DNA from: Saccharopolyspora kobensis
Lineage (GTDB): Bacteria > Actinomycetota > Actinomycetes > Mycobacteriales > Pseudonocardiaceae
DNA length: 64,000 bases
Reading direction: 5' to 3'
NCBI RefSeq assembly: GCF_900108315.1
Contig: NZ_FNVB01000013.1
Coordinates: 1 to 64,000 of the forward strand
The first letter of the stretch is position 1. Each line of letters starts with the position of its first letter. The position numbers and the translations under genes were made by a program. The notes beneath the pieces are model-generated. The model saw only the letters and a list, made by a program, of their open reading frames with translations, made no database searches and was not told the DNA's origin. This document shows positions 25,971-36,890 of the stretch, piece by piece.

Positions 25971-26285
25971 GTGAAATCCCTCGGCCGGTGGCCATGGCGC
26001 CGCTTGCTGGTGCGGGGTCCGTCGATGGTTCCCACGCTGCGGGATCGCGATGTCGTGCTGCTGCGGCTGCGCGGTCGTGCCCGGGTGCGCGACGTCGTCC
26101 TGGTCCGCTGGGCGCAGCGGCCGGAGCAGCTGTCGATCAAGCGCGCGGTGCGCCGCGATGGCGGCGGTTGGCACGTGGAGGGCGACAACAGCTTCGGTTC
26201 GACCGACTCGCGGGAGCTGGGGCCGGCGGAAGTCCTCGGCGTCGTCCGCTGGCGGCTGTGGCCGAACCCGGGACGCCTGCGCTGA
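25971..26285 (+). CDS. sodX: NiSOD maturation signal-peptidase-like protein SodX
   Basis: 104 residues from GTG 25971 (GGAGGT upstream). It is an S26-type peptidase with catalytic Ser in VRGPSMVPTLRDRD (~residue 20) and general-base Lys in LSIKRAVRR (~58), followed by VEGDNSFGSTDSRELG. It has no membrane anchor, which separates it from true signal peptidases. Members beside sodN remove its propeptide. Divergent from sodN with a 78-bp gap. Confidence 0.9.
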   Translation: MKSLGRWPWRRLLVRGPSMVPTLRDRDVVLLRLRGRARVRDVVLVRWAQRPEQLSIKRAVRRDGGGWHVEGDNSFGSTDSRELGPAEVLGVVRWRLWPNPGRLR

Positions 26286-26293
26286 ATCGCAGG

Positions 26294-26893
26294 TCAGCGC
26301 AGAGTTTCGTAATGCGCGAGGCAGGTTTCGTAGTCCGGTAGGAGGCCCCGCTCCGCCGCTTCGGCGAGGCTCGGGGCGTGACGGTCCTTCTCGGACAGGA
26401 CCGGCTCGCAGTCCAGGACGTCCCACGGGAGCGCGAGAGCCGGGTCGAGCGGGTTGATGCCGTGCTCGGCGCCGGGGTTGTAGGCCGTCGAGCAGAGGTA
26501 GCTCATCGCGGTGTCGTCGGTGAGCGCGACGAAGGCGTGGCCGAGGCCCTCGGGCACGTAGACGGCGCGGTACTCGTCGGAGTCCAGGCGCACCGCGTCC
26601 CACTTGCCGAAGGTGGGCGAGCCGACCCGGATGTCGACCACCACGTCGAGCAGCGCTCCCCGCGGGCAGTACACGTACTTGGCCTGGCCGGGCGGCACGT
26701 CGGAGAAGTGCACGCCGCGGATGACGCCGCGGGAGGACACGCTGTGGTTGGTCTGGGCGACCCGCAGCGGGTGTCCGAGGGCTTCGACGAGCGCGGCCTC
26801 CTGGAACGGCGCGACGAAGAGGCCGCGGTGGTCGGGGAAGGCCTTCGGAATGAACTCGAACGCGCCCGTGTTCTCAAGTCGACGTGCCTGCAC
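26294..26893 (-). CDS. dTDP-4-keto-6-deoxyglucose 3,5-epimerase-like protein (RmlC family)
   Basis: 199 residues. The cupin RmlC fold is shown by FPDHRGLFVAPF near residue 23, catalytic-base region NHSVSSRGVIRGVHF (~50-64, His in RGVHF) and YVPEGLGHAFVALTD (~115, second His). It acts on dTDP-4-keto-6-deoxyglucose to make L-sugar precursors; the sequence resembles deoxysugar enzymes of the EryBVII/EvaD type. No other sugar gene is near. Convergent with sodX, whose stop is 9 bp away. Confidence 0.85.
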   Translation of the reverse strand: MQARRLENTGAFEFIPKAFPDHRGLFVAPFQEAALVEALGHPLRVAQTNHSVSSRGVIRGVHFSDVPPGQAKYVYCPRGALLDVVVDIRVGSPTFGKWDAVRLDSDEYRAVYVPEGLGHAFVALTDDTAMSYLCSTAYNPGAEHGINPLDPALALPWDVLDCEPVLSEKDRHAPSLAEAAERGLLPDYETCLAHYETLR

Positions 26894-27336
26894 GGCCGAA
26901 AGCCTATGGGGCCGGTCGGTGCGGGTTTTCGAGGGGTTTCGGAGGGGTCGCGGTCAACGGGACACACGTGCCGCAAAGGACGTCGGAAAATATGACGTTC
27001 GTTCTGCTGGCGGAAATTCTTGAAAACCGTACGTACGTACTGCCCTTTTCGAATCAAAACCGGACGCCCGTACTGCCACTGGGCGTTGACTTTTTGTTGA
27101 AGCTGCTGGTGAGATTGTGTGATCCCGGTCGCTGACATTGATCTGGGGGCCTGGCACACTGTTCGAACCGCAGCGTCCGCCGAGCCGCTGTCCGACCGGG
27201 GCAGCTGTGCTCGGTTCATTCACACACCGCCGGCCGGAAAGCCCGGTGCGGTGGCGTAACCCGGGCGGCTCCGCGCCGCCCACTGGCCCGGCCCGGACCG
27301 TTCCCGGGCCGAAGGCATGGCTACAGGAGGGACGCC
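26894..27336. other. Intergenic region upstream of the malic enzyme gene
   Basis: About 440 bp with no credible gene. It holds a short palindrome GTACGTAC near 27030 and locally AT-richer sequence around 26985-27120, which may include the promoter of the malic enzyme gene. I see no clear -10/-35 pair that I would claim. Confidence 0.5.
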
Positions 27337-28530
27337 GTGACCGCCGTCAACGACCGCACCGACAGTGGTGCCGATTTGACCAACGAAGAAATTTTCGCCG
27401 CGCACGAGGGCGGCAAGCTGGGTGTCGAGGTGTCCGCGCCGCTGGCCAGCGCGCGCGACCTCTCGATCGCCTACACGCCGGGTGTGGCGCAGGTCAGCCG
27501 CGCGATCGCCGCCGACCCGGAGCTCGTCGACCGCTACACCTGGACGCAGCGGTTGGTGGCCGTGGTCAGCGACGGCACCGCGGTGCTCGGGCTCGGCGAC
27601 ATCGGGCCGCGGGCCTCGCTGCCGGTCATGGAGGGCAAGTCCGCGCTGTTCAAGACCTTCGCCGGACTGGACTCGATCCCGCTGGTGCTGGACACCACCG
27701 ACGTCGACGAGATCGTGGAGACCCTGGTCCGGCTGCGCCCGTCGTTCGGCGCGGTGAACCTGGAGGACATCTCCGCGCCGCGCTGCTTCGAGCTGGAGCG
27801 GCGGGTTTCCGAGGCGCTGGACTGCCCGGTGATGCACGACGACCAGCACGGCACGGCGGTCGTGGCGCTGGCGGCGCTGCGCAACGCGGCCAAGGTGGTC
27901 GGTCGTGAGCTGGGTTCGATGCGCGTGGTGATCTCGGGTGCCGGTGCGGCCGGGGTGGCCTGCGCGAAGATCCTGCACACCGCCGGGGTCGGCGAGATCA
28001 CGGTGCTGGACTCGCGCGGTGTGATCCACTCCGGGCGGGATGGCCTGACCCCGATCAAGCAGGAGCTGGCCGGTTTCACCAACTCCAGCGGGATCACCGG
28101 CGGGCCTGCCGAGGCGCTGCGCGGCGCCGATGTCGTGATCGGCGTGTCGGTCGGGCAGCTGCCGGAGGAGCTGGTGGCCACGATGGCCGATGACGCCATC
28201 GTCTTCGCGCTGTCCAACCCGGACCCGGAGATCCACCCCGACGTCGCTCGCCGGCACGCCGCGGTGGTGGCCACCGGGCGCAGCGACTTCCCGAACCAGA
28301 TCAACAACGTGCTGGCCTTCCCGGGCATCTTCAAGGGCGCGCTGGACGTCGGCGCCCGCAAGATCACCGACGGGATGAAGGTCGCGGCCGCCGAGGCGAT
28401 CGCCGCGGTCGCCGCCGACGACCTCAGCGCGGACTACATCGTGCCCAGCCCGCTGGACCCGCGGGTGGCGCCGGAGGTCAGCGCCGCCGTGGCCAAGGCG
28501 GCTCGCGCCGAGGGCGTCGCCAAGGCCTGA
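27337..28530 (+). CDS. NAD-dependent malic enzyme
   Basis: 397 residues from GTG 27337, with GGAGGG upstream. It converts malate to pyruvate and CO2. The short bacterial form has SIAYTPGVAQVSRAI near residue 45, GKSALFKTFAGLDSIPLVLDT near 100, the metal-binding VMHDDQHGTAVVALAAL (~165, DDQHGTA) and NAD-binding VISGAGAAGVACAKIL (~195), with SNPDPEI in the last third. No phosphotransacetylase fusion is present. A strong terminator follows. Confidence 0.93.
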   Translation: MTAVNDRTDSGADLTNEEIFAAHEGGKLGVEVSAPLASARDLSIAYTPGVAQVSRAIAADPELVDRYTWTQRLVAVVSDGTAVLGLGDIGPRASLPVMEGKSALFKTFAGLDSIPLVLDTTDVDEIVETLVRLRPSFGAVNLEDISAPRCFELERRVSEALDCPVMHDDQHGTAVVALAALRNAAKVVGRELGSMRVVISGAGAAGVACAKILHTAGVGEITVLDSRGVIHSGRDGLTPIKQELAGFTNSSGITGGPAEALRGADVVIGVSVGQLPEELVATMADDAIVFALSNPDPEIHPDVARRHAAVVATGRSDFPNQINNVLAFPGIFKGALDVGARKITDGMKVAAAEAIAAVAADDLSADYIVPSPLDPRVAPEVSAAVAKAARAEGVAKA

Positions 28531-28596
28531 TCGCACCGATGCGCACGACGGACCACGGGATAGCGGTGGGGCCGGACTGCGCCGAGCCGGACCGAA

Positions 28597-28631
28597 CGGG
28601 GCCGGGGAGACCGATCGTCTCCCCGGCCCCG
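28597..28631 (+). terminator. Malic enzyme terminator
   Basis: A perfect 14-bp stem (28597-28610 with 28618-28631) has a 7-nt loop and is followed by TTGTG. It lies 67 nt after the stop codon. Confidence 0.8.
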
Positions 28632-28855
28632 TTGTGTCGACGGTTGTGGACTTTCGGTGGTTCGCGTCATCATGTCGGGGGACGGCTGTCACCTCTCCAG
28701 GGAATCCGGTTCCGGTCGCGGCACCATGGCGTTACCGCCGGTGCGGAGACCGGTATTGTCAGCCGCACGACCTGTTGTGTTGCAGATCACTCGTCAGTGG
28801 GGTGCGGTGCAACCCGGGGCAGCGGTCGCGCGGCTGCGACGCAGGAGGGGTGCTG

Positions 28856-31666
28856 TTGACCGAGCGGAGCGAGAGGACCCGGACGAGTTCCGGCGGTCTC
28901 GGCCTGGCCGGTGCCCGCTCCGAGGAGTTCGCGCTGCTGCCGCTGCCCGCGGCGCCGGCGCTGCTGAGCACCCCGGACGGCATCGTCGTCCGGGCCACCG
29001 AGCAGGCGGCGAAGCTGGCCGGGGAGACCACGCCCGCGGCGCTGATCGGTTGCCGCCTCGCGGACCTGGTGACCCGCGACGGCCCCGTCTCGCTGCTGCG
29101 GGCCAGGGGCGGCAGCTACCCGGTCCGCCCGATGAGCTGGCCGCACATCCAGGACGAGCGGCTGCGGGTCACCGTGCTGGTCGACGTCTCCGACCTGGCC
29201 GACGCCGGGCACGACGCCGCCGAAGCCGCCGACGGCAACGAGCGGCGGTGGCTGATCGAGGCGCAGCGGATCGCCAAGGTCGGCAGCTGGGTATTCTACC
29301 CGGAGACCGGCGAGCTCTACCGCAGCCCGGTGCTGGCCGAGTTCCTCGGCGATCCCGGCGGCCAGGAGGCCGTGGGCGTGACGGCGATGATCGACGCGAC
29401 CCACCCCGACGACGTGGCGCGGGCGCAGCAGTTCTACCTGGACGTGCTCACCGCCCCGGAGGACGAGCTGCTGGAGGTGGAGCTGCGCGACCGCCGCGGC
29501 AAGCGCGTCTACCTGTGCACCGGGCGGGCCGAGTACAACCGGGCAGGCCGGGTCGAGCGGGTGCAGGGCACCGTGCAGGACGTCACCGAGCACCGGGCCT
29601 TGGAGCGGCAGCTCCGCGACGAGCGGCGCAAGCTGCAGGACGCGCAGCGGATCGCCCGCCTCGGCACCTGGGAGTGGAACCCGCGGTCCGGCGTCATGCG
29701 GTTGTCGAACATGCTGCACGAGATCATCGGCAAGCCCGCGAACGCGCCGATCACCTTCGAGAGCTACCTGGACCGCGTGCACCCCGACGACCGCGGCTGG
29801 GTGCGCCGGGCCTGGCGGCCGCTGATCGAGGAGCACGACCCGATCGAGGTCGAGCACCGCTACCTGCGCATCGACGGCACCACCCGGATCCTGCGGCTGC
29901 ACGGCACCGCCATCACCGACGCCGACGGCCAGGACGTGCTGGTCGGCACCGCCCAGGACGTCACCGAGCAGCGGGCCGTGGTGACCCGCATGGAGCGCTC
30001 CAGCCAGCGGTTCACCGATCTGGTCAGCATCACCCCGGTGGGCATCGGCCTGTTCGACCGGGCCGAGCGGCTGGTCGACGCCAACGACGCGCTGTGCGAC
30101 CTGCTGGGCTACCAGCTGGAGCAGCTGCGCGGGATGACCGCGAAGGACATCACCCACCCCGACGAGCAGAACACCGGTCTGCCCACCCCGGCGGAGAACT
30201 CCGGCATCCGCCGCCGGGTGCCGCAGCGGGTGCTGGTGCGCGCCGACGGCGAACCGGTGTACTGCGAGCTGCGCACCTCGGCGTCGGTGCAGGACGACGG
30301 CACCCACTTCTGGCTGGTGGTGTTCCAGGACATCACCGAGCGGCGGCGGGCCGCCGAGGCGCTGCGCTACCAGGCCACCCACGACGACCTGACCGGCCTG
30401 CCGAACCGCACCGCGGTCAAGGACCTGCTCTACCAGCTGCTGGGGCGGGCCGATTCGGACCGGGTCGCGGTGCTGTTCTGCGACATCGACAACTTCAAGC
30501 GGGTCAACGACTCGCTGGGCCACGACGCGGGCGACGAGCTGCTGGTGGCGCTGGCGCGCCGACTCGAAGGCGGGCTGCCCGACGGGTGCACGGCGGCCCG
30601 GCTCTCCGGCGACGAGTTCGTCATCATCTGCTCGGACATCGAGGCGGTCGGCGGTGTCGACTCGCTGGCCAACCGGGTGTCCGGGCTGCTGCGCACCGCG
30701 GTTCCGGTGCACGGCCAGCTGATCCGGGTCTCCGCCTCGATCGGCGCCGCGGTGCCCGACGGCAGCGCCTCCGGCGGCGAGGACCTGCTGCGCTTCGCCG
30801 ACGCGGCGATGTTCGAGGCCAAGGGCCGCGGCACCGGCAAGGTCTCGCTGGCCAGCCCGGCGCTGATGGCCTCCGCGGACCGCCAGCTGCACCTGGAGGG
30901 CCAGCTGCGGGAGGCGCTGAACAGCGACGGCCTGGCCCTGCACTACCAGCCGGTGGTCGACGCCGATGGCGTGGTGGTCACCGCCGAGGCGCTGGTGCGC
31001 TGGCCGCACCCGGATCGCGGCATGCTCGCCCCGGACGCCTTCCTGCCCGTCGCGGAGCAGGGCGATCTGCTGCGCGAGCTGGACCGCTGGGTGCTGCGGA
31101 CCGCGTTGCGGGAGGCGGCGACCTGGCCGGTGCGCGGCGGCCGCCCGGTGGGCGTGGCGGTGAACCTGGCCGGGCTGGTGCCGGGCGGGCCGGAGTTCGT
31201 CGACGCGGTCGCCGACATCGTCGCCGAGACCGGCATCTCCTGGGACCGGGTGATCCTGGAACTGGTGGAGACGGCCCTGGTCGATCTGCCGTCGCGGACC
31301 CGGCACGAGATGGGCGAGCTGGTCTCGCGGGGCGTGCGGTTCGCGGTCGACGACTTCGGCACCGGCTACTCCTCGCTGGCGCGGCTCAAGGACCTGCCCG
31401 CGCAGATCATCAAGGTGGACCGCCGGTTCGTCGCCGGTGTCGGCGGTGACGCCTCGGACTTCGCCGTGGCACGCGCGGTGGTGGACATGGCGCGCGCGAT
31501 GGGCAGGCAGTGCGTGGCCGAAGGCGTGGAGACCGCCACCCAGTTCCACGTGCTCTCCGGCGTCGGCGTGGACGCCTACCAGGGCTGGCTGTTCTCCGGC
31601 GCCGTCCCGGCCCGCGATTTCCGCGACCTCATCGCCCGCGGCCCGATGACCATCCCGGCGGCTTGA
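28856..31666 (+). CDS. Multi-PAS GGDEF-EAL cyclic-di-GMP protein
   Basis: About 936 residues from TTG 28856 (GGAGGGG 6 nt upstream); a GTG two codons upstream is possible. Three PAS segments precede the output domains: GSWVFYPETGELYRSP (~145), GTWEWNPRSGVMRLS (~275) and FTDLVSITPVGIGLFDRAERLVDAND (~385), each ending in a DVTE or DITE motif. GGDEF carries LSGDEFVII (~583), so the signature reads SGDEF. EAL starts AEALVRWPHPDRG (~707) and keeps DDFGTGYSSLARL. It may make and degrade c-di-GMP; which activity dominates is unknown. Confidence 0.88.
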   Translation: MTERSERTRTSSGGLGLAGARSEEFALLPLPAAPALLSTPDGIVVRATEQAAKLAGETTPAALIGCRLADLVTRDGPVSLLRARGGSYPVRPMSWPHIQDERLRVTVLVDVSDLADAGHDAAEAADGNERRWLIEAQRIAKVGSWVFYPETGELYRSPVLAEFLGDPGGQEAVGVTAMIDATHPDDVARAQQFYLDVLTAPEDELLEVELRDRRGKRVYLCTGRAEYNRAGRVERVQGTVQDVTEHRALERQLRDERRKLQDAQRIARLGTWEWNPRSGVMRLSNMLHEIIGKPANAPITFESYLDRVHPDDRGWVRRAWRPLIEEHDPIEVEHRYLRIDGTTRILRLHGTAITDADGQDVLVGTAQDVTEQRAVVTRMERSSQRFTDLVSITPVGIGLFDRAERLVDANDALCDLLGYQLEQLRGMTAKDITHPDEQNTGLPTPAENSGIRRRVPQRVLVRADGEPVYCELRTSASVQDDGTHFWLVVFQDITERRRAAEALRYQATHDDLTGLPNRTAVKDLLYQLLGRADSDRVAVLFCDIDNFKRVNDSLGHDAGDELLVALARRLEGGLPDGCTAARLSGDEFVIICSDIEAVGGVDSLANRVSGLLRTAVPVHGQLIRVSASIGAAVPDGSASGGEDLLRFADAAMFEAKGRGTGKVSLASPALMASADRQLHLEGQLREALNSDGLALHYQPVVDADGVVVTAEALVRWPHPDRGMLAPDAFLPVAEQGDLLRELDRWVLRTALREAATWPVRGGRPVGVAVNLAGLVPGGPEFVDAVADIVAETGISWDRVILELVETALVDLPSRTRHEMGELVSRGVRFAVDDFGTGYSSLARLKDLPAQIIKVDRRFVAGVGGDASDFAVARAVVDMARAMGRQCVAEGVETATQFHVLSGVGVDAYQGWLFSGAVPARDFRDLIARGPMTIPAA

Positions 31667-31781
31667 AGGCCAGCTCCTCCGCTCTGGACCTTTTCGCCGG
31701 TGGGCCGCTGGCCCAAGATCGGAGGCGCATCGATCCGCGGCGTCGCGGATCTCCGGAGCGGCCGAGGCGTTGAGGAAATCT

Positions 31782-32441
31782 GTGACTGGGGTGAAGCACG
31801 GCCGGTTCGTTGCCCGGCGGATGACGGCCGTCGAGCAGTTCCGGGCGGAGAAGAAGGCCTGGCGGCTGGTTCAGCTGCTGGTGGGGCTCGTCGGCTACGG
31901 CACGGCGTTGACGTTCCTGGTCGGTTCGGCCCTGGGCGCGTCGGCCTGGGCCGTGCTCGCCGAGGGGCTGTCGGTGCGCAGCGGGATCTCGTTCGGCCTG
32001 GCGACGAGCCTGACGGCCGTGGTCGTCCTGCTGTGCTGGATCCCGCTGCGCGAGCTGCCCGGCCTCGGCACGGTTCTCAACGTGGTCATGGTCGGCGCCG
32101 CGGCCGACGTCGCCGCACTGTTCGTGCCCGCGCCGACCTCGCTGCCGCAGCAGGTCGGCTACCTGCTGCTGGGCGTGCTGATGCTGACCTTCTTCGACGC
32201 GGTCTACCTGGGCGCCCGGTTCGGTTCCGGGCCGCGCGACGGCCTGATGACCGGCGCGGTCCGGTTGTCCGGGAAGCCGATCTGGATGGTGCGCACGGCG
32301 ATCGAGCTGGTCGTGCTGGCCGCCGGCTGGCTGCTCGGCGGCACGGTCGGCGTCGGCACGGTGCTGATCGCGCTGGCGATGGGACCGCTCGTCCAGCAGT
32401 TCCTCCGCTTCACCACCGTCCGCCTCAAGAGCGACGGCTAG
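31782..32441 (+). CDS. YczE/YyaS/YitT-family membrane protein
   Basis: About 219 residues with six hydrophobic segments and the family pattern LVGLVGYGTALTFLVGSALGASAWAVLAEGL followed by TVLNVVMVGAAADV and FDAVYLGARFGSGPRDGLMTGAV, where GxGPRDGL is characteristic. Function is unknown. The start is uncertain: GTG 31782 has GAGGAA upstream, but TTG 31770, GTG 31791 and ATG 31821 are alternatives. It is convergent with the lasso exporter gene 60 bp away, and I do not consider it part of that operon. Confidence 0.72.
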   Translation: MTGVKHGRFVARRMTAVEQFRAEKKAWRLVQLLVGLVGYGTALTFLVGSALGASAWAVLAEGLSVRSGISFGLATSLTAVVVLLCWIPLRELPGLGTVLNVVMVGAAADVAALFVPAPTSLPQQVGYLLLGVLMLTFFDAVYLGARFGSGPRDGLMTGAVRLSGKPIWMVRTAIELVVLAAGWLLGGTVGVGTVLIALAMGPLVQQFLRFTTVRLKSDG

Positions 32442-32501
32442 CGGCAGTGCGAAGCCCTGGTGCGCGTCGACGCGATCCGCCTCCGGCGGCGCTGACCCCC
32501 A

Positions 32502-34295
<1,794 letters not shown>

Positions 34296-34730
34296 TTAGG
34301 ACTTCCTCGTTTCATCGGTGACTGGTTCCACGGCCATCAGGGGCAGGAAGGCTTGCGCCTGCTCGCCCTCGTCGACGGCGCAGCCCGCTGCTTCGACCCA
34401 GGCGTGGGCCCCGAACGGGGCGGCGCGGACGCCGACCTTCCACGTCGGCCAGCAACCGCGCACCCGGCACAGCAGCGCGGTGGCGATCGAGCGGGGCAGG
34501 CATCCCTTGCCCGCGCAGGTGGTGCTGACCGCGATGACTGCGGATCTCGCGGCGCTGGCCTGGGCGTAGGTGGCAGGCGGTGCACCGCGCCGGGCGAAGG
34601 ACAGGACGTGCCGGATCCGCCGCGGGGACAGGTGCGCCATCGGCAGGGCGATCGCCACCGCGACCCGCGCGGCCACCCGGGTGCGCAGCGGCGGCCGCTC
34701 CGCGGCGAACAGCGTTTCCGGCGTGCTCAT
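34296..34730 (-). CDS. Lasso peptide leader peptidase (B2, transglutaminase-like)
   Basis: 144 residues, the C-terminal McjB-type cysteine protease on its own. The likely triad is Cys 77 (in CAGKGCLPRSIATALLCR), His 109 (in APFGAHAWVEA) and Asp 120 (AGCAVDEGEQ). The Cys-His spacing of 32 is the same as in McjB (Cys 150, His 182). It cuts the leader from the precursor delivered by B1. Its ATG overlaps the B1 stop (ATGA), and its TAA abuts the exporter GTG. Confidence 0.93.
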   Translation of the reverse strand: MSTPETLFAAERPPLRTRVAARVAVAIALPMAHLSPRRIRHVLSFARRGAPPATYAQASAARSAVIAVSTTCAGKGCLPRSIATALLCRVRGCWPTWKVGVRAAPFGAHAWVEAAGCAVDEGEQAQAFLPLMAVEPVTDETRKS

Positions 34731-34987
34731 CGCACCACCAGACCCGCGCGCAGGAGTTCCTCGATGACGGCGCGGACATCGCGCACGGCCTGCTCCTGGT
34801 CGCCGTCCGCCTCCGGGAGCAGAGCGCGCGCGATGGCCGGCTCCTCCGCGCCGTCCAGGCACATCCGCAGAGTGCGGAGGCCGCTCTCGTTCAAATGCCA
34901 GTACTGGCCGGATCTTTCGTCCAGCAGCACGCCGCTGCCGTCCTCGGCGTCGGTCAGCGACACGTGGTCGCGCAGCCGGATCGTCAT
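34727..34987 (-). CDS. Lasso peptide RRE protein (B1, PqqD-like)
   Basis: 86 residues, a stand-alone RiPP recognition element of the PqqD fold. Key sequence: RLRDHVSLTDAEDGSGVLLDE, then RSGQYWHLNESGLRTLRMCLDG, where YWHLNESG is the usual B1 signature. It binds the leader peptide and presents the precursor to B2. It overlaps the cyclase stop and the B2 start by ATGA on both sides, giving tight stoichiometric coupling. Confidence 0.93.
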   Translation of the reverse strand: MTIRLRDHVSLTDAEDGSGVLLDERSGQYWHLNESGLRTLRMCLDGAEEPAIARALLPEADGDQEQAVRDVRAVIEELLRAGLVVR

Positions 34988-36795
34988 GGCTTGGCCTCCG
35001 TGGTGACGAGCTGCTCCTGATCGCGCAGCCACCGTTCGGTGCTGGCGGTGGTGGAGATCGCGTACGGGGTGAACATCCGCATCTGGAAACCGCTGCAGAC
35101 CTCCCGCAGCACCCGGGGATCGATCAGGCCGAGGCGGCCGAGCCGCGAGTCCTCGCACAGCGCCACCAACTTCTCCGCGTTGGTGCGCAGACCGGCGTGC
35201 TCCACATTGGACCCCTCGGCCTTGGTCGAGCGCGCCAGGCACCGGTCCGGCACGATCCCGCGCATCGCGGCCACCAGCAGCGGCTTGTACGCCCACGGCG
35301 TGCGGCGTTCGTGCGCGCGAGCGGTCATGCACGCGTGCAGCACGGCATCGTCGAGGTACGGGGAGTTCAGGCGGATGCCCTCGGCGGCGTAGAGCGGGCT
35401 GGCCGCGCGCACCAGGCTCGCGCACAGCTGGACGCCCAGGACGGTGTGGTGGGCGGTCCAGTTGTGCCCGCGCTGCCGCGTGCGCTCCGCTTCTTCCAGC
35501 AGCAGTTCCCGGGCGAGCGCGACCGCCTCCGGCGTGGCCCACGGCGGCAGTTGCACGAGGTTCGTGGCTCCCTCCTCGTCCAGCGGCGAGGCGATGATGC
35601 TGCGGGCGCGCCGGGCCAGCCACTCGGGGTAGGCCTCGCGCCGCTCGCGCGCGTACATGGCGATGTCGCGCCATCGCCAGTGCTCCAGCGCGCGGTAGGC
35701 CCGCAGGTACCGCAACCCGGTCAGGGGACGGCGGCGCAGCAGCTCGAAGACGCCGGTGGCGCCACCCATCAGGGTTTCGTCGCCGCCGTCGCCGGTGAGG
35801 TGCATCTGCGATCCGGCCGCGGCGAGGCGGGCCGCCATCGCGCGGTACATCGGTCGGTCCTCCACCCCGGGGAACGGCTCCTCGGTCGGCGGCAGCGGTT
35901 CGAGCACGTCGCTGTAGTGCGCCGGGATGTCGGTGAAGGGGATGGTGATCCGCCGCAGGCCGGGGAGGTGCTCGGCGGCCAGGTCCGCCCACTGCGGGTC
36001 GTCGTCGCCTACGTCGGCGGCGAGCTTGGTCAGCGCGGTCAGCGGCCGCCCGTCCCGGGCGGCGAGGAAGCACAGCGTCGTCGAGTCCAGGCCGCCCGAC
36101 AGGTCCGCGGTCACGGTCGGCCCGGAGGTCACCCGGGTCCGGACCGAGTCGACGAGCGCGGTGCGGAGCGCCTCGGCGGCCTTGTGCAGCGGCTGGTCGT
36201 CCGGTGGCGGCTGCCACCGGCGCCGGGATCGAGCGCGGCCGTCCGGGGTGAGGAGCAGGCAGGAGTCCTCGTCGACGGCGTGCACGTCCTGCCACAGCGG
36301 CGCGTTCATGGTGTGCAGCGGGATCTCGGAGAGCAGGAAGCGCAGCACCAGCCGCCGCCTGTCGAGCTCCGCGTTCGACAGCGCGGCCAGCACGTCCGCG
36401 CGGGTCGCCGCGACGGTGATTCCGCCGATCTCGGCGTGCACGACGCGACGCAGCCCGGACAGGCTGCCCTGGATCCGCACCACGCCGCCGACCGAAGCGA
36501 TCAGGTGGAAGCAACCGGCGAACGACAGCTCGTCCAGCGCGACGGCATCCGTCGTTCGCTCCGCTATTCGCGCCAGCCGTTGCGGAGTGGCCGAAGCCGG
36601 TCCGAGAATGGCGATCGACGTCCGGCCGGCCGATTCGGTCCGGAGATCGGTCGATTCCCATTCCCCGACGAGCCACGGCCTGCCCGAAGGATGATTAACC
36701 CGCTGTGTTGTCGGGTCGAGAGCGGCGATCGCCGCCGCGGCGGCTGGGTGGTCGGGAAGTGCGACCAGCCATTCACGAGAACGACTCGATTTCAT
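34984..36795 (-). CDS. Lasso peptide macrolactam cyclase (C, asparagine-synthase-like)
   Basis: 603 residues. The C-terminal ATP-pyrophosphatase domain has VTADLSGGLDSTTLCFLAA (~230, PPi loop SGGLDS), LTGDGGDETLMGG and a Lys-rich MNAPLW-PYLDDAVLH region. The N-terminal ~200 residues are a glutaminase-like domain that has lost the Cys 2 nucleophile (begins MKSSRSR), as in lasso cyclases. It adenylates the Asp side chain and lets the core amino terminus attack it. ATG 36795 has GGGGAGA 11 nt upstream. The stop overlaps B1. Confidence 0.93.
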   Translation of the reverse strand: MKSSRSREWLVALPDHPAAAAAIAALDPTTQRVNHPSGRPWLVGEWESTDLRTESAGRTSIAILGPASATPQRLARIAERTTDAVALDELSFAGCFHLIASVGGVVRIQGSLSGLRRVVHAEIGGITVAATRADVLAALSNAELDRRRLVLRFLLSEIPLHTMNAPLWQDVHAVDEDSCLLLTPDGRARSRRRWQPPPDDQPLHKAAEALRTALVDSVRTRVTSGPTVTADLSGGLDSTTLCFLAARDGRPLTALTKLAADVGDDDPQWADLAAEHLPGLRRITIPFTDIPAHYSDVLEPLPPTEEPFPGVEDRPMYRAMAARLAAAGSQMHLTGDGGDETLMGGATGVFELLRRRPLTGLRYLRAYRALEHWRWRDIAMYARERREAYPEWLARRARSIIASPLDEEGATNLVQLPPWATPEAVALARELLLEEAERTRQRGHNWTAHHTVLGVQLCASLVRAASPLYAAEGIRLNSPYLDDAVLHACMTARAHERRTPWAYKPLLVAAMRGIVPDRCLARSTKAEGSNVEHAGLRTNAEKLVALCEDSRLGRLGLIDPRVLREVCSGFQMRMFTPYAISTTASTERWLRDQEQLVTTEAKP

Positions 36796-36830
36796 CGGTG
36801 AAGCTGTCTCCCCGGTTCGGATGGGTGGCG

Positions 36831-36877
36831 CCGCAGTGGCGCGAGCCTTCGTGCGAGCCGGACTCGCGCCACTGCGG
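36831..36877 (-). promoter_or_regulatory. Hairpin between lasso precursor and cyclase genes
   Basis: A perfect 15-bp stem (36831-36845 with 36863-36877) with a 17-nt loop lies in the 95-bp gap after the precursor stop. No T run follows. Similar hairpins after RiPP precursor genes give partial termination or protect the short transcript, so that far more precursor than enzyme is made. That role here is inference. Confidence 0.7.
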
Positions 36878-36890
36878 TGCTCACCTGCGA

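Noticed and set aside
34727..36676. Long open frame on the minus strand overlapping the lasso cyclase in another frame
   Set aside because: It is a shadow of the GC-rich cyclase gene; its product is low-complexity Arg/Ala/Pro-rich. The cyclase motifs lie in the overlapping frame.
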